Shown: positions 49,665 to 63,537, numbered from the stretch's first letter. The stretch is 64,000 nucleotides of DNA from Acanthosoma haemorrhoidale (GCA_930367205.1 OV884011.1:45397754-45461753), one strand, 5' to 3'. Notes: generated by a model from the letters alone, not told the origin. A program made the numbers and translations.

Positions 49665-49874
49665 TTAGAAGACGTTTGTAATATAGTGGACGCTTGCGTT
49701 GAATCTATGTATGGAGTGATTTTGGTGAGACCATAGTTCACGAGTAGTCCGTTTTAGTACACTGCAATGTCTTGAGTGTGAATGTAGTAGGCTTATTGCA
49801 CTTCCTTGTGGTATACCTGCCTTTATCATATAGACAACACCTTGGTAGCACCAAAAACAGCTTGCTGCTGACAT
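49665..49874 (-). pseudogene. Possible LINE RT fragment around an AGIPQGSAIS motif
   Basis: The minus strand encodes YMIKAGIPQGSAIS, the PQGS motif of non-LTR reverse transcriptases. A frameshift after it breaks the expected P-L-L/F-x-L-Y segment. There is no FADD box nearby. The motif is short, so a chance match is possible. Confidence 0.35.
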
Positions 49875-50789
49875 TGCTTACTTTTTAGAGATCAAAATCA
49901 TAACTAAACTGGCAGATTAATTGCGTCGCTATTTTAGCCACAATGTGAGAGTTATCTATTTACCGAAATGTTCTTCAATTATGAATTAAATTGTGCAACG
50001 TTCGGTCATCCGGCAAATATATTTTAAATACATATACAAATAAAAATATATATAATGTATGAAGATATCTACCTATCTGTCGATATTTTCGCCTACCATA
50101 CCCGGAGAACCACGCCTCTACACTCCAGTGGAATAAATAAATTGTATTTAATTCAATTGAATTGATTTTGGATGCCATTTGTTGTGATAAAATAAATGTT
50201 ATTAATATAATTTGATTTTGTCCCAATTAATTCATTTCCAAAGGTAAAGTTTGTGATGATCAAGGGAAGGAATTCAGATATTTAAATTTAATAAAGAAAG
50301 AGGATAATTTAATTTACGATAAGGCAAGTGATGTATTTACACGACTGAAACATAAATGAAATAAAATTAAATTAAATTAATATAATTACGTTCAACTTAC
50401 AAGGTAAATATTAATATAAATTGCCTTTTACTCAATTCTACAGACATTTAGTATCTTTCATACGACCTTTAATGAAAGAAACCAGCCAGCTTAGCCTAGT
50501 ACCTTATCAGAGTTTCCATCAAGCCTCTTGCCTATTTTCTGCGTCTGTTCCACTCTTGAACTTCCTTCTTCTAAAACTTTATCTCTCCTTCTTCTCTTCG
50601 GTCACTCCTAGAACTGAGCTGTGTTCCGAACCCTTGTAAATGAGTCTTTATTACTGGCCTATCAACTAGTATCTCAAACTTCTTTTGTCGACTGAAGACA
50701 AACATCTACACCTATAAGCTATATTGGTGAGTTCCACGTATAACAATTGTATTATGTAAGGTAAATATTATTAAAAAATTAAGAAGGCA

Positions 50790-50900
50790 TTTGTCCCAGC
50801 AGCAGTTTTTGAAATGCTTATTAAATGATTGCGATAAAACTATTCCTTTTGGCTCGGGTTCGAGTCCCGATACTTTAGTTTGACTTTTATTAAGTGGTAA
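50790..50900 (+). mobile_element. SINE-like sequence with perfect tRNA T-arm
   Basis: TCGGGTTCGAGTCCCGA (50854-50870) folds into an exact 5-bp stem and 7-nt loop T-arm with a consensus B box. A weak A-box-like CAGCAGCAGTTTTTGAA lies about 60 nt upstream. No cloverleaf closes around it, so it is a SINE or tRNA relic rather than a tRNA gene. Confidence 0.35.
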
Positions 50901-51084
50901 ATAATTTTATATATCTATTGTAATCGGCTATAATACATAATAAATATGTAATTCCTAATCATTCTTATTGGAATAGCTTTGACTTTTTCTTCCGTTATCA
51001 TCCTTACGCGTCAACCATTAAGCAAAATTAGAATAATTTATCTCAAAGATCTTTACACAGGGAGACGGGGTAATGAAAAACACT

Positions 51085-51240
51085 ACGTACCTGTTTGAAA
51101 GTAGAGCGTCCTCCTTTATGCTCGGCTTATAAATAGAAAATGAAACTAGATCCTACAGTTTGCATAACAATCTTTCCTGTCGAACTTGCCAAATTACTGC
51201 TTGACATTCAAATAGTTAATTTTTTTCCAATATTGTTATG
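51085..51240 (-). pseudogene. Very decayed LINE RT remnant
   Basis: The nucleotide sequence is alignable by eye with 58625-58765 (shared blocks TTTGAAAGTAGA, CTGCTTGACAT). The minus-strand translation still shows NVKQ in the place of the DVKQAFD block. There is no open frame. Confidence 0.35.
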
Positions 51241-54200
51241 GCACATTACGCAGACCACTTTTTAATGATAATTTTTAAGAAGTATGGAATATCATTAGAA
51301 TTTTAAGTAGCTAGTTTTTGTATGGTAATGGGATTTTTCCTGCAGGAAAGCCCACTACTTTAAGTTTTCTTCGTTGAAGACATTCCTATAATCAGAATAG
51401 CCTTTTAGCGTTAAACTCTTTAGCATCAAGCCTCCACTAATAATATAAATCATATGAAAGTGATGGAGAAACTGTTAACATTCCAATATAAACATTACAA
51501 AGCGTCTGTGTTGGAAGAGGCAAATAGCTCGTATCTCCCCCTGACAAAAAAAAAAGTGCCCCGAGGCTAAAATAACAAGTTACCTATCCCCCGTAAGCCG
51601 CTATTACCGGATTACCGCCCTCCAGGCCGCAAGCTATCCTAAAAGCTGGAATCCCCGACGACAAAACAGACACTCCGGAGTGTGGTGACCCCCGCTGACA
51701 TCGATAGCTGCCTCTGGTAAGCGATACTCTCCCAGCACAAAGGTTCCATTAGACTTAGAGGCCGCGAACACGTGGACTGACACGTGGAGATAATCCTCCA
51801 GGCGCCCCTGGGTGGAGCCTTTGCGCAGTGGTGATCATCTTACGCAAGGTGAGTCCACTCTTTTGTCAGGGTACAGTGTGACCTGAGAGGTGTTTAACTG
51901 TCCCCTTTAAGTTATCTTAAGTGGTTACAGAATACGGTGCCAAAGCCTGAACAGGCGTTTAAAGAAATAAAAGCTAAATGCGGTTGCTAAAAGTTGGTTT
52001 CACACGCCTAAAGCAACACACTTCAAGCAACTACAAGCTTACATTTTAGGCTCATGCATGACCCGGTAGTGTTTTTTGAAAACTATCTGTTGATATTGTT
52101 GCGTTCGCGTCAAATCTTGTGGAAAATTCGATTGTAAGACTGTCAAATTGTAACCTATCAAAACATTTTTGAGATTGCCATCATTCATTCAAGGCCTATT
52201 GTGCAGTTTACGGAATGACGTTTGTAAATCCACTTGAGAGAAAAAATTACCGTGGGTACTCACTAATCCCTGGTTTAATGTAACTTGGTTTTTAAAAGAA
52301 TGAAATATATGTTGCCAAAAAGATGCAGACCGACAGGTAAACGATTCTCGATCCAGGTGTGTTATAGATTACTTCCCATTCTTGATGCCAAAATCTTTTA
52401 TTATAGTATTATTCTTATTATTATTTATCAATGATCAAAAAAAAAAGAGTGAATTTGAATGCTTATTAATGTTGAGGGTTTTAAACGGTGTAAATGGTTA
52501 CTAACAATAATTGCTAATTAGAAAATAATTATCCTATAGAAAGTTTAGATCAGTTCCTGTACGTAAAAAAATATATTATATGTACACGTTGAATGTTATT
52601 AGCATACAATAGTTCCAAGCGCCGGGTTTGTCAATGCAGAGAATCAGCATAGTAAACGTTGTCTGATAGCGACATCAGCAGGCCCCTAAATTCAAACTGT
52701 GATGTGCTCACGTAAATACATAGTCTCCATACTTCGTTCCAAGAAATTGAGTATTTAGATTGGAAAATAATTGTACTTTTTGGGTTGTTTTGACACTCGT
52801 AATTAAAAAAATAAAATAAAAATCGTGTTTGCAATTTCGTGTTTATGTTAGGCCTGTCCATCTTATTTTGTTGAAACCCAATCACTTAATTTTGTTTTAG
52901 CAACAATAGGACGACCAAAATCAGAATTTATAAACGAAGAAAGAAAATCGCAGATTAAGGAATACAATTAAAATACGTCCACGTAATAAAAGGAACCTTC
53001 AAAATAAAAATACCATAAATCATAAATGAAAAGTCATTCAATGAGAATCTTTAGAGAGGTGTCTTCGAGAGCAATCGCTTCTTTAGAGACAAATTCGGAC
53101 GGACCTCGTTGTGCACTCCAAGCTCTGGATTGTTCGTTCAAGGACCATCCAGTAATTAATACTGATCGAGAGACAAGGTAAGTATTCTCACTTTATCACG
53201 GGGCCCGGTCATGTTGGCACCACACGGAATGTGGTAACCGTGGGGGTAGGTAAGTGAAGTGAGCAAGCAAGGGGCACAGCCCCCTAGTAATTAATATTCT
53301 AAATACCGAATATTGTGTATTTTAACTTTTATATAAGAATGATCTATTATTTTACTTTTTTTTTAAAAAGGGATTATTGTGTTGTTCTTTTTTTAATTAT
53401 CTCAAGGTATATTAGTTACATATTCGAAGTTGTCACCTGGCCTACCAAGTTCACTCTGTAACATACCAAAGTAATGTATCCATAGGGGATTTATGGTCTT
53501 TGTCTATTTGTTCTCCGACGGCAGAGTTTTAGGTAAGTTCATGCCTGAATGTCCCGTCGTAGAGCTTATTATAAAGTGTAAAAAGTCTAGTTAGTTAGAA
53601 TGCCCACTGTCAAACGGCCCCATAAAGGAACTGTGCAGGAGTCGAAGTGACTAATAAATTGAGTTACTAACAATGTGTTTTGATTGTGAATACTCGAAGC
53701 GCGTGCCCGTCTCCACCTCTTTAGCGGCCGCGTACAAAATTCTAACCATCTCCCTCCGCGACAATGCTGACTAGCCCTTAGTCCGCAACCGTAAATAGCC
53801 CTGGGAACCCCGGCTGGCTGTTCACAGAAAGGGCTAAATAGGGCCGAGGCAAAAAGCGAAATAATAAATAAGAGATAGCTAATAAGAGTTATAAGGGCCA
53901 CGCGGCTCTGATGGTACGGAGGGCTTCCGGTCACGTGGCCGCTCTGGCACCGCCTAGCTAACGCCGACCAGTCATGCCACGGCTGTCCAGGTTCAATCAT
54001 CGCTGATGGATTGTCTATCCATGATTCTAGATTCCATTATCTTCGGAAACTCTTCTGTTTTATATCTTCGCGGGAGGTGCTTGCCTGCGAGTAATGATGT
54101 CATATGTGATGAGTCAGGCTATGGTTGTAGGAACACAAGCAATGGATGGATGGTGGTGTGGGAAATTATATGATGAAAGAAACTTGGCGAAAGAAAACGA

Positions 54201-54961
54201 TAAACACAATCTATCAATTCAAAACATAATCGAGTCTCAGAAATAAGTTAGTTAGGGTGAGTTCCGAGTAAAGACAGGTTTGGACGTAGAGGTGGCATTT
54301 CACAAGTGACTATTTAGGCACTGGAATCAATCAGAGGCACTTACGGGCTGAGACTTATGTTTTAGGCTAACTTGTTTCTAATCTGCTTTTGTTTTCTTTA
54401 TAATATTATATATTAATTAAAAAGTTTTATATTTTATCAATATGAATTCATATTTCGTGGGCACTTAGTCGCAGCTTTGTCTCAGGTAATCATCCAGGGA
54501 CCCGATACAGACAAACATAATATGTCAAAACGTTCAAAATAACCTTGATGAAACATAATACTCTTTTTGATAATCTAAGCTAATTTCCAATCAAACGTTT
54601 CAACTCGTGTATATACTCTCGGATTAAAATAAACTCATTAGAGATATTCTAGAGCATCATATCGCGTCTGTCTGCCTGTCTGTGATTGACACTCACAAAA
54701 ATGATTCAATCTATTTTTTTTTTTTCATAGCCCCTTTAAATTTACAGATAATTATAGATCCTCAGGTGAATCTATTTACAAATTATTTTTGTATTTCCTG
54801 TAGCATCGCTACATTATATACAGGTTTTGTTATGTTATAAAATTTATATAATGAATAAACTAGTATAATGATATACATTATACGTGACAGGACTAAACTG
54901 ACTAATAAATGTGATGGGGCTCACATTTTTGATCTACCTTAAAACTAACTTACATATTAAC

Positions 54962-55731
54962 TCTTAACCTAATTTTTCCCCGACAGACTGTTGCCATCGA
55001 TGTGGGAGGGGTGGTGGGGTGATAGTGTTAAACACTGGGTTTGTGAGGTGTTGCAACGAGTCAAAAAACTTTATGTGTCTTCGGCGGATAAACTCACCCA
55101 CCGACGGCACACCAAGCAACTGGTGCAGGTCAGCGTTTTTCGACATCTCGAAAGAGGTATGTCGGACCACTTTTCGCATGATCCCATTCTGGAAATGTTG
55201 GAGACGTTTGGCTGTATTGTCAGTCAAGTGGGTAAATAGAGGGCACCGTACAGCAGAGCTGGCCGGAGGACACATTTATATATCATCAGTTTGAGACGAA
55301 GCGACAGGTTGGGTGAAATCAGCAAGTGCGATAGCCGGTAAGACCTGTGTCGTACTTTTTCTATTTTATTACTAAAATGAGTAGAGAAATGGAGATGCCT
55401 ATCCATAGTGCATGTAGAAAGCTGGTGAGTTCTATTGCCCTCCTATAGTATATGATTTTGGCAAGGCTTTTTTCCCCTTTTTGAGGGAGAAGACTACGTA
55501 GTCGGTCTTCCCGGCGTTTACACTGATGTTTAACATGCCCTGTCTGTCACTGATAAGGTTAAAAACTGACTCGGCCTGTGTAAGAGCTCTTTGTGCACTC
55601 ATGCTGCTGCTGTAAACCGCAATGTCGTCGGCGAAAGCGATTACAGTAGCTTTATTATAGTTTGTCCCAACAATTTCAGATGTGTACATGCTGAAAAGAA
55701 CCGGAGACAGAACCGCTCCTTGAGGAATCAA
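54962..55731 (-). pseudogene. Jockey-type LINE reverse transcriptase fragment
   Basis: The RT part starts abruptly with PQGAVLSPVLFSMYTSEI and the catalytic FADDIAVYSSS, then NAGKTDYVVFS (55432-55731). In other frames follow LRPALLYGALYLPT (55224-55406) and a C-terminal segment ending HRWQQSVGEKLG before a stop (54964-55275). Breaks between the three pieces show it is dead. The 5' truncation is at the PQG motif. The 3' UTR-like sequence after the stop shares GAGCC-CATCAC text with the fragment at 33280. Confidence 0.85.
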
Positions 55732-57524
55732 TCTATCTTAAATTTTAAGATTAGCTTCAGTTAAGATAATGATGGGAAGTATGCGAAACCAAATTAAACA
55801 TGAAAAAAAAATTGTCTACAGATATATCAACTGGCCCGCTTCACTTTGACTTGACCTTTCTTAATTTCCAGCTCAGCTTGTGGTACTTGAGATTTATCAT
55901 TCTAATTTTTTCCTGGGTTGTATGTATGGACGAAAACACGAAAATTTTAAAAAATATTCACTTAAAAAAATTGGGAGTGAACAAAAATAATCAGTAAGTT
56001 TGATTTAAAAACAATTACCTCGTTTTATTTGCTAAGCCGTCTGTACGCCAAATACGCCTTATCCAACTAACAAAAGATGTATAAATAACTAATATTTAAA
56101 ATTATAAAATGACCAATAAAATCAGCTGGGAATGTATTGGGGTCGAGACCAAAGATGTTGGCTCTAAGATGTTTGAATATCTCTGATTTTTTTTTTTTAT
56201 TACTTTACTGTTAGAAAAGTAATTATGTCTCTTTATCGTTAGAAAATCAGAACTAAGAATTACAGAGAAACCCTTCTCAGAATCAAAATACAGCCTCTCC
56301 CTTCAGACTGATTAAAAATGATGTAAAATTCCCGTTTCAATGTCTACTTTGAGTTTTAATGCGACAAAGGTCTCTTAAAGATTTCCAGTTTAAAGAATTA
56401 ATTATATAATTATATAATATAATTATTAATTAGTTAATTATAAAATAATTAAAGACTTCTTCTCTAATTAACGTCTAGCAGTAACAACATTGGCTAGTAT
56501 CGATGACCTTAACAAATTTTTTGGTAAACCACTATTTGTCTAAAGAAGTTCAGAGTTTTTTCATGGATTTTCTCTTCTTTTATTCCTCTGAGTCCTTCTG
56601 GAAGTCAAGTTCTCAGTCGAGCAGTTTGGAATTTACGACAATCAGCGATGATGTGATGAATGGTTGGTGCATTATCGCTCTCCTCACAAGTTGGTCTGTC
56701 GAGGTTGCTAAGACGGTGCAATTCAACTGCACTTGATTTGGAGCTTCTCTTTTTTCGTATTGTATGGCTGTTTCAGTGACTGTTTCATGACCGATGCCAA
56801 ACCTCACACCGCTGCTTTCTTTACTTATCGGTGAAAGTATGGATATGCCCTAACACGGTTTGTGAGTCAGAAGGAGCTTAAATCATTGTTTGTCTAATAT
56901 CATCTGTAGGAGAGTTACGCTTCAAGTTGAGGACTTATAACGAAACGAATCCAGAGCAGCATATGACAACTGCCTACAAATGTGCACTAGGAAATTTTTA
57001 ATAAGTGGATGGTATCTATTTACGAGCTCTGGGGACCGGTTGGACAAACAGCGGGTTAGATCCGGTCCAGTGAGCTTCTTTTGTAGCTCCCCGCTACTAT
57101 TGAACTCCTCGTCCAATATACGTCAGGGGTATCGGCCAGCAGAATAGCTCGAGCCTTGAATTAATGCTTCGGCCATAATTTAATTTGTAGTTGGTTGGGA
57201 TTAATGACAAATAAGGGCGCGGGGTCCGTGAAATCGGGAGGGGGCACTCTGAGGACTGTGCTGAATTTAAGTTTAACTCGACTGGCTGGTGTATAGGTGG
57301 GGGAGGCACTGTGTTTAGACTCGTTGGGGCTCATTTCCCGTCCAAGATAATTTAAGCTTCATTAGTTTATTTTAGCATCCTTATATATAATCCATATTAT
57401 AATAATAAGTAGCACTCAATAATTTACACTTACGACCACCAACATTTTATTATAGACTACTTGACAGCTTGATATACTTCAAAAAATATAAATATAATTA
57501 AAGCGGCATTCCCTCTAAACTATA

Positions 57525-57647
57525 TTTTTTTAAGTACATATTAAAAAAAAAAAAAAGATGTGAACAGTAAAGAATCATATCAACAGGTACCATTACATAA
57601 GGGAAAAATCAGAGCTTTTGAATCATATAACGCCTTTGAGCTATGAC
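57525..57647 (+). repeat. Direct repeat, copy 1 (with 58275-58396)
   Basis: About 120 bp beginning TTTTTTTAAGTACATATT plus an A run and ending TTGAGCTATGACC recur 750 bp downstream with roughly 90% identity. The spacer (57648-58274) is A/T-rich and noncoding. Confidence 0.8.
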
Positions 57648-58274
57648 CTGAGTTATGAGTTATGACATTTTATTTTAGGCACAAGCGCATTTTACAGCCC
57701 ACTCTGCCAATTTTCAAATGCTATAAAATGACATAATAAATTCAAAATGTGGTACCCAATATTTAAAAAAATATTTAATTTTTAGAGCTGTGTGTGCTCT
57801 AAATTTAAGGGTCAATAATTTCATGTTGATATTTTTTTTATTTTGAACAAAGTTTCATGGGTTTTAGTTTTAATTGATTCAGGTATATGGCATACTGTTA
57901 ATATAAATATTAGTGAAACGAAAATTGTTATTTTTGATTTTTTTTTTTTAATTTTTTAGCAATTAAAAATTAAATAGAAAGCGATTATGTCTAAAACTGA
58001 ACTTTTCTTTCAACTCCTTGACAAACAGCCCACAACCAGCCTTGCATCCTAAAATTGCAAAAGAATAAAGGTAATGAAAACGATCAAATTAAAAAGGAGC
58101 ACATGACCTATTCAAAACCAGAGTTTAATAGCTGACAACTTTTCAGAATTAAACGCTTTGGTTGACCTTGTATGCTACATTGATTTGAATTGTAACATTT
58201 GATAAAATTGAACCCTTATATTTTTTATTATTTGTTATAATTTCTACCAAATTAGTTTAAACATAAATCAAAAA

Positions 58275-58396
58275 ATTTTTTAAGTACATATTAAAAAAAA
58301 AAAAAGATGCGAACAGTGAAGAATCATATCAAGAGGTACCATTACATAAGGAAAAAAATAAGAGCTTTTGAATCATAACCCCTTTGAGCTATGACC
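58275..58396 (+). repeat. Direct repeat, copy 2 (with 57525-57647)
   Basis: This is the second copy of the 120-bp sequence; its differences are scattered substitutions and small gaps in A runs. The pair could be short LTR-like ends of a miniature element or an old segmental duplication. Confidence 0.8.
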
Positions 58397-58624
58397 CAAG
58401 AAAGCTTAAAATCTAGCGAAACGAGAGTAATATTTTTCACATTTCCTGACATTATATGTAAACGAAAACACATACTTTACAATGTCAGTTCTAACATGGA
58501 TGTTCTAACTCTGACCAACAGACAAAAGTAGACCCATCAGGCTCGGCAAATATTAGGATAAAACTCATCAAAAAATAATTTGTTACGCATATAACTGTTA
58601 GGTGCAATCCACATACTAATGACG

Positions 58625-58770
58625 AGCGCAACGTACTTATTTGAAAGTAGATTCTCTCCCTTTAGGTCCGCCAAATATATAGAAAAGGTAAGCTTTTATT
58701 TTAATTTAAACAAAGCTGCCCCGTGACAATCTCCGTCGAATGCCTGCTTGACATCCAAAAAGATGGAGTA
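58625..58770 (-). pseudogene. LINE RT remnant with the FLDVKQAFD block
   Basis: The minus strand reads SIFLDVKQAFDGDCHGAALFKLK, the first Asp block of non-LTR reverse transcriptases, followed by a decayed segment. The continuation of the RT is not recognisable. A related, more decayed stretch lies at 51085-51240. Confidence 0.5.
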
Positions 58771-61700
58771 GTCTTACGGATGGATAGCGCCAGTTTGAAA
58801 GTAAAGCCTCAATATTCAGGCTCCATAAAAAAAAGCACCTAAATATATAATAAATATATTCTGTGCTTGTTTGTTGAAAGACGATCATGTTAAATGTAAA
58901 CCAAGTCGACGGTTTTACAGGTGGTGCTGCTGGTGGAAAAAAACCCTCATGTGCCAAGTACTATTAAAACATTTAGCAAAACATATTCAGCATGGATAAG
59001 CATACTATGGTTAAAATACTCCAAAAATATCACTGCTTATCTGTTTAGTATATAAGTGAGGCATTTATGAGTATTTTATCGCCTAACAGCATCATCAAGA
59101 ATAAAGTTTCGAATTTTCACGTTTTCTGTCTTTGTATAATCTTCAGCTGCAGATCCTTGCACGATCAGTCGTTATGAAATTAAAAGAAAACAAAAAATGT
59201 TCGAGTAACTGAACAGTCGGTCGGTCATTTCCTATTCTACTGTCTTTCTTTTACTCCCGTGTTTGTTTACATGACGTTCTAATCCTCTAATTAGCAATTT
59301 AATTCTATAAAAAGATTAGGAGTGTGTTATGTAATTAGGAGGTAATTTTCTGTTAGTCAGCCCTCAATACTGTCAAATCTCACATACGGTATATGCCCGG
59401 AATATGGCGGAATTTTATGCGGCATATAATTTTATGGCAACATATTTATACAAATGGTACAAATACCCCTCAATGAAAACTGTCCACAAAAGCCTGCTGC
59501 GTGGTAAATTTATAGTAGAAAATGTGGTGTTGCCGATTCGTACTCTTTCAGAAGAAGAACAATAAAACAGGAACAAAGACTACAAGCGCTACAGGACTCG
59601 CTCTAAATTACTATGTATAGTAAAAATATCTCGCAATGCCATAAACGAAGCTGTTTACGCACTTTGTAATGTTTATCAGATCCACTCGTGAAAGTCCGGA
59701 GCCAAGATTTAAACATTTTGAACTCAGTGAACCCGCTAAGAGTTTGATTTGATAATTTAATTCTACTATCTTATGTTTTTTTTTTCATTTTATCATTATT
59801 TTTCTCACAGAAGACAATAACTATGGCGTTAAAACAATAATACTACTAATAATTGTCATTGATGGATGTAAATAAATTTAAACATATACCCTTTTGCAAA
59901 TATGAGAGAAGAAATTTTTAAATATATAATTATAATTTTTCTTTATTAGGCTTTTATTTAATTTTTAAACAATTGTGTATCTGTTTGTATGAACACTTTC
60001 AGCTTTTTAGAAACAAAGCTCAAAACATTATCTGTTTTCGCTCTGCTGCTTCACTGAATGTGGGTTATAAAACTTAGTTTGTTCATCGTCAAATTTCCAA
60101 TAAGATCCCGAAATTTGTGCTCTAAATTTCGGATCACTCTGCAACTGTGGGTACTTTGTTACTACTCACCACCCTAATTTTAATGGAATGGATTTATATT
60201 CATAATCTAACGTATTTTTATGTATTGAATGAGACCAAAATCAAGTCGATAGGGCCAGCAGTTTGGATGTGGTGGAGTTTGTTCCATTTTTCAGGGATTT
60301 GGAACCAGTATGTGGCGGGTGGTACAATAGACTGCGGCAATAGAAGCGAACATCTGTCCGTGTTTATATTTCTGTGCGGTCATTTCACGGTCCCTGGTCA
60401 TCGATGGATCTGCTACTGGGGTCTATAACGCGAGCTATCGACGGGTAGGGACACCACTGCAGCGTGGGAAAGTCAATTGAGTGTTAATTAGTGTTTGGTA
60501 ACATAGTGCTCACCTGCGTAGTGGCAAGTCATAAAACATACCACAGCAATTCAGTACATTTATTTATTTTTTTTCCACCTCACCCGGCTCCATAATCCCG
60601 ACTATTGTGATTATGCCCGCATGAATTACTTCTTCCTGCTAAAGTTTAAAATAACTGTCCATTGGAAACCATCCCACGAAAGTTGCCACTGTGACAGTGA
60701 ACTCGATAAGCATCAAACCCCTGAGTGCCATGAACTAGGTTTTGTGGCGCAAGTGTGACTAGTGAGAAGAGGGATAAGTAACTTGTAGTTTAAAAGTAAT
60801 GATTTGGGTCGAAAATATTAGCAGTAATGGTGGACTACTTGTTTATTATTTTCATACGTGATACAATAAGCTTATGACTAGTTATGGTCCACTAAAGAAC
60901 AAACACATACTACATATTATTACGAGCGCAAGATCTTTAATTAGGCAACCTACTCAATATGGTAGAAAAACATTTATTTTACAATTACTAATTAATTTAT
61001 TAAGGAGCCATCATAGCATCATTGAATCATTAATTGGCACTAACATGCAAAATATTAACACCTCTAAAAAATCACTGTTAAAGTTGGGAACATTTACATC
61101 ATGGACGTTTTAATGATATAAATATTATCACAGTAGGATCACATATCACAGCTAATGATTATTATACGTCGATCAGGAGGTCCAGGTTTCGAATAATCCT
61201 CTAAGCGACGAAGCCTAAAAACTTCAAACTCACCTTGCCTATTGCTTACATGTGCCAGTTCCAAATTAGTTCCAGCTTGATAATCCATGACACAGTTTAC
61301 AACAGCTTCTTGCCATGAGGTTCATTATTGTAATTGAGTACCATTGACGGGCATATGGCAGATCGGCAGCCACTTCTCAGGAAGCATATCCCCCCGTTAG
61401 TCCGCGGACTGCCGCGTATGATCCGTACCAGTTGGGTCGTTCAATGCCGGCTGATTGCCTTAGTCACGATCGCTGGTGCTTCCTCGGCGAAGTGCGGTGT
61501 CTTGCACTCCGGAAGTATCTCCACGCTAATCGTATTCATTGGTCGGGAGGATGGGTGATTAATGACAGGGGAAGCTTTAGTCACCGCCGCCCAGAGCCTA
61601 GTCTGTATGAATGCATGAGCAAATGAATGAAAAATTAGGCTTACATAGAACGGGAGCATATAAATAAATAGAATAGTTTGTTGGGAGATTGGCTTAGGTT

Positions 61701-62447
61701 GAAAGAGAGGTGTTTGGTTTTCAAAATATTTATTAATCAACACCGTTTCGACATACAATCAGGTATGTCTTAAAAATACAACATCCCCTTCCATCTCGCA
61801 CAAGGACCTGGTGCAGACACCCAAAGAAAATCAGAACTTTGTCTATTAATAAATTTAATAAAAACCTAATAACCCTTTTTTACCAACCTAAGCCAATCTC
61901 CCAACAAAATCTTCAAACTCAGCCTTTTGCAAATGAGCATTAACAATAAACAATTATTTTCCCCTAAGTGATTATTAAAACACTTATTCTTCATTCAGTT
62001 TACATAACGCTTTGAATGCATATTTCTCAATTGTTCGAGGAAACAAATATGAAAATTTGGCATCTGTTGGGTCAGTAGTTGTTTTGCCTTATGAAAATGA
62101 ACAGTAACCTCAGTAACTGAATTTACATTTCACAGCATCTCTCTTCAAATTGAAAACAGTTTATTTACATAAATCATAAATAATCTATAATGTTTACAAA
62201 AATGATCTTATGCTAATATATCTAGTCTAGAGCAAAACTAACTAACAACATCGTTCTTATAATAATAATATAATATAAATTTTAAAAATCCAACGACAAA
62301 AATAAATAAAAACCTAGATCCTAATAGAATATTCACAGCATATTATCTCCTAAACCTTTATGTTTAGGTTAACTTTATGTTAGCAATATTTTTATGGATT
62401 GTGTTTGTTTATATTTATCTATAAATTATGTGGCTATTTATTTTAAA
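58771..62447. other. Mostly noncoding stretch
   Basis: Frames of 93 codons at 60147 and 105 codons at 61441 (minus) lack motifs; the second runs into the fold-back element. No gene is supported. Confidence 0.4.
61677..61908. mobile_element. Short fold-back element with 25-bp perfect inverted ends
   Basis: The sequences 61677-61701 and 61884-61908 are exact reverse complements. Similarity continues inward for about 40 further bp in diverged form (AAGAGAGGTGTTTGGTTTT-like against TAAAAAAGGGTTATTAGGTT-like). The middle contains a 7-bp hairpin, GACATAC/GTATGTC, followed on the minus strand by GAAACGG. It is non-autonomous, with no frame. The superfamily is not clear because no target duplication is certain. 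Confidence 0.6.
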
Positions 62448-62615
62448 ATATCTGGAATATAATCAGCTTTCGACAGTTCGTGCAACTTAACTATTGTAGT
62501 GCACCTTGGTCTGTCATGTATTCTTAGAAACTTATTTTGAATTATTCGAAGCTTGCTGATATATACTACCTTCCAACTAGATGATGCGTGAGTTAGTATG
62601 GACGTAAGTTAGTAC
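62448..62615 (-). pseudogene. LINE reverse transcriptase C-terminal remnant
   Basis: One minus-strand frame reads LTSILTHASSSWKVVYI, KLRIIQNKFLRIHDRPR and KLHELSKADYIPDILK, then TAA (62450-62448). This corresponds to the 'thumb' part after the RT in Jockey-clade proteins (ILTYGS..W, LQ..QNK.LR, LH.....P). The upstream RT core is not found. Confidence 0.6.
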
Positions 62616-63537
62616 TGTTAAATTTCAAATTAATAATCTTGCCTAGGGACTAAGCTTAGAATTCCTAATGATAAATGGTGCTCTCTTGAATCAAGAAGAG
62701 ATCAACATGAAGGAGATAGTGAAATAGACTGTGTGATACATTTGTAATTACTTTAAACTTGGTATTTTATGTTATATTTATTATAATAAATACAAACACA
62801 AATTTTGTAATAATTAATTTTTCATTTCCTATTATCTTTTTTACCAAAAACTTATAAAATATATATGTAAAAATACATGTTTGCAAAGGGTTAAATTAGA
62901 TTTGCAGAAGCGTGAATTTGAAATGCAAAAGGGTAAATTTAAAGAGCAAAATCCGTACTAATCGTAATAACGGTAATAGGGTTCAGGGTTACTTATTATA
63001 TTTTGTTTAATACTTTATTAAAGCATAATGCGAGCATCATAGTCAATACATGTTTCCGTGTGTGTCGCGATTCCGATTCAAATAGGGAGTGCTAAAAATT
63101 TCATAACTTTTAAATTTTTTTTAGATAGAAAAATAATTTATTTGAAAAATTATATACAATAACAGTAACAGTGTGCTTATATCGATAAAAAAAAAACATG
63201 TTCATTTAATTGTTAATGAAGTTAATCATTAACTTACCTAAGATTGTACATCATGTCTAATGAACTCGGCAACGTCTTTCATAAAATACGGACCATCAAA
63301 TAGAACCTACATGTTAGATTTTAGGGTCGCAAAACATACGGAGTTATGTTTTGTGTGCACGTATTTATTGGGGTGATGAAAAGTTCATTATTTACAGACG
63401 AGGTTTGTACATGCTATCTGTGTCTGCATCAGGTATGAGGTGGTGAAATGTTGAGAAACTGATTTGTTCAGCTGTGAAGAACTTACCTCCTATTATCCTC
63501 TACTGTCACACACAAGGGCCTGATGAAGAAATATATA

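Larger units (their letters stand above)
49875..54961. other. Mostly noncoding stretch
   Basis: Besides the SINE-like and LINE relics listed, there are G/C-richer patches at 51550-51910 and 53590-54000. The latter holds a 137-codon frame without recognisable motifs. Neither is supported as a gene. Confidence 0.35.

Noticed and set aside
51818..51832. Sequence CCTTTGCGCAGTGG resembling the start of U4 snRNA
   Set aside because: Similarity stops after about 15 bases and the following 5' stem-loop and Sm site are absent; at most a short chance match.
53587..54000. 137-codon frame on the minus strand
   Set aside because: It lies in a G/C-rich patch where long frames are expected; no domain, splice or codon pattern supports it.
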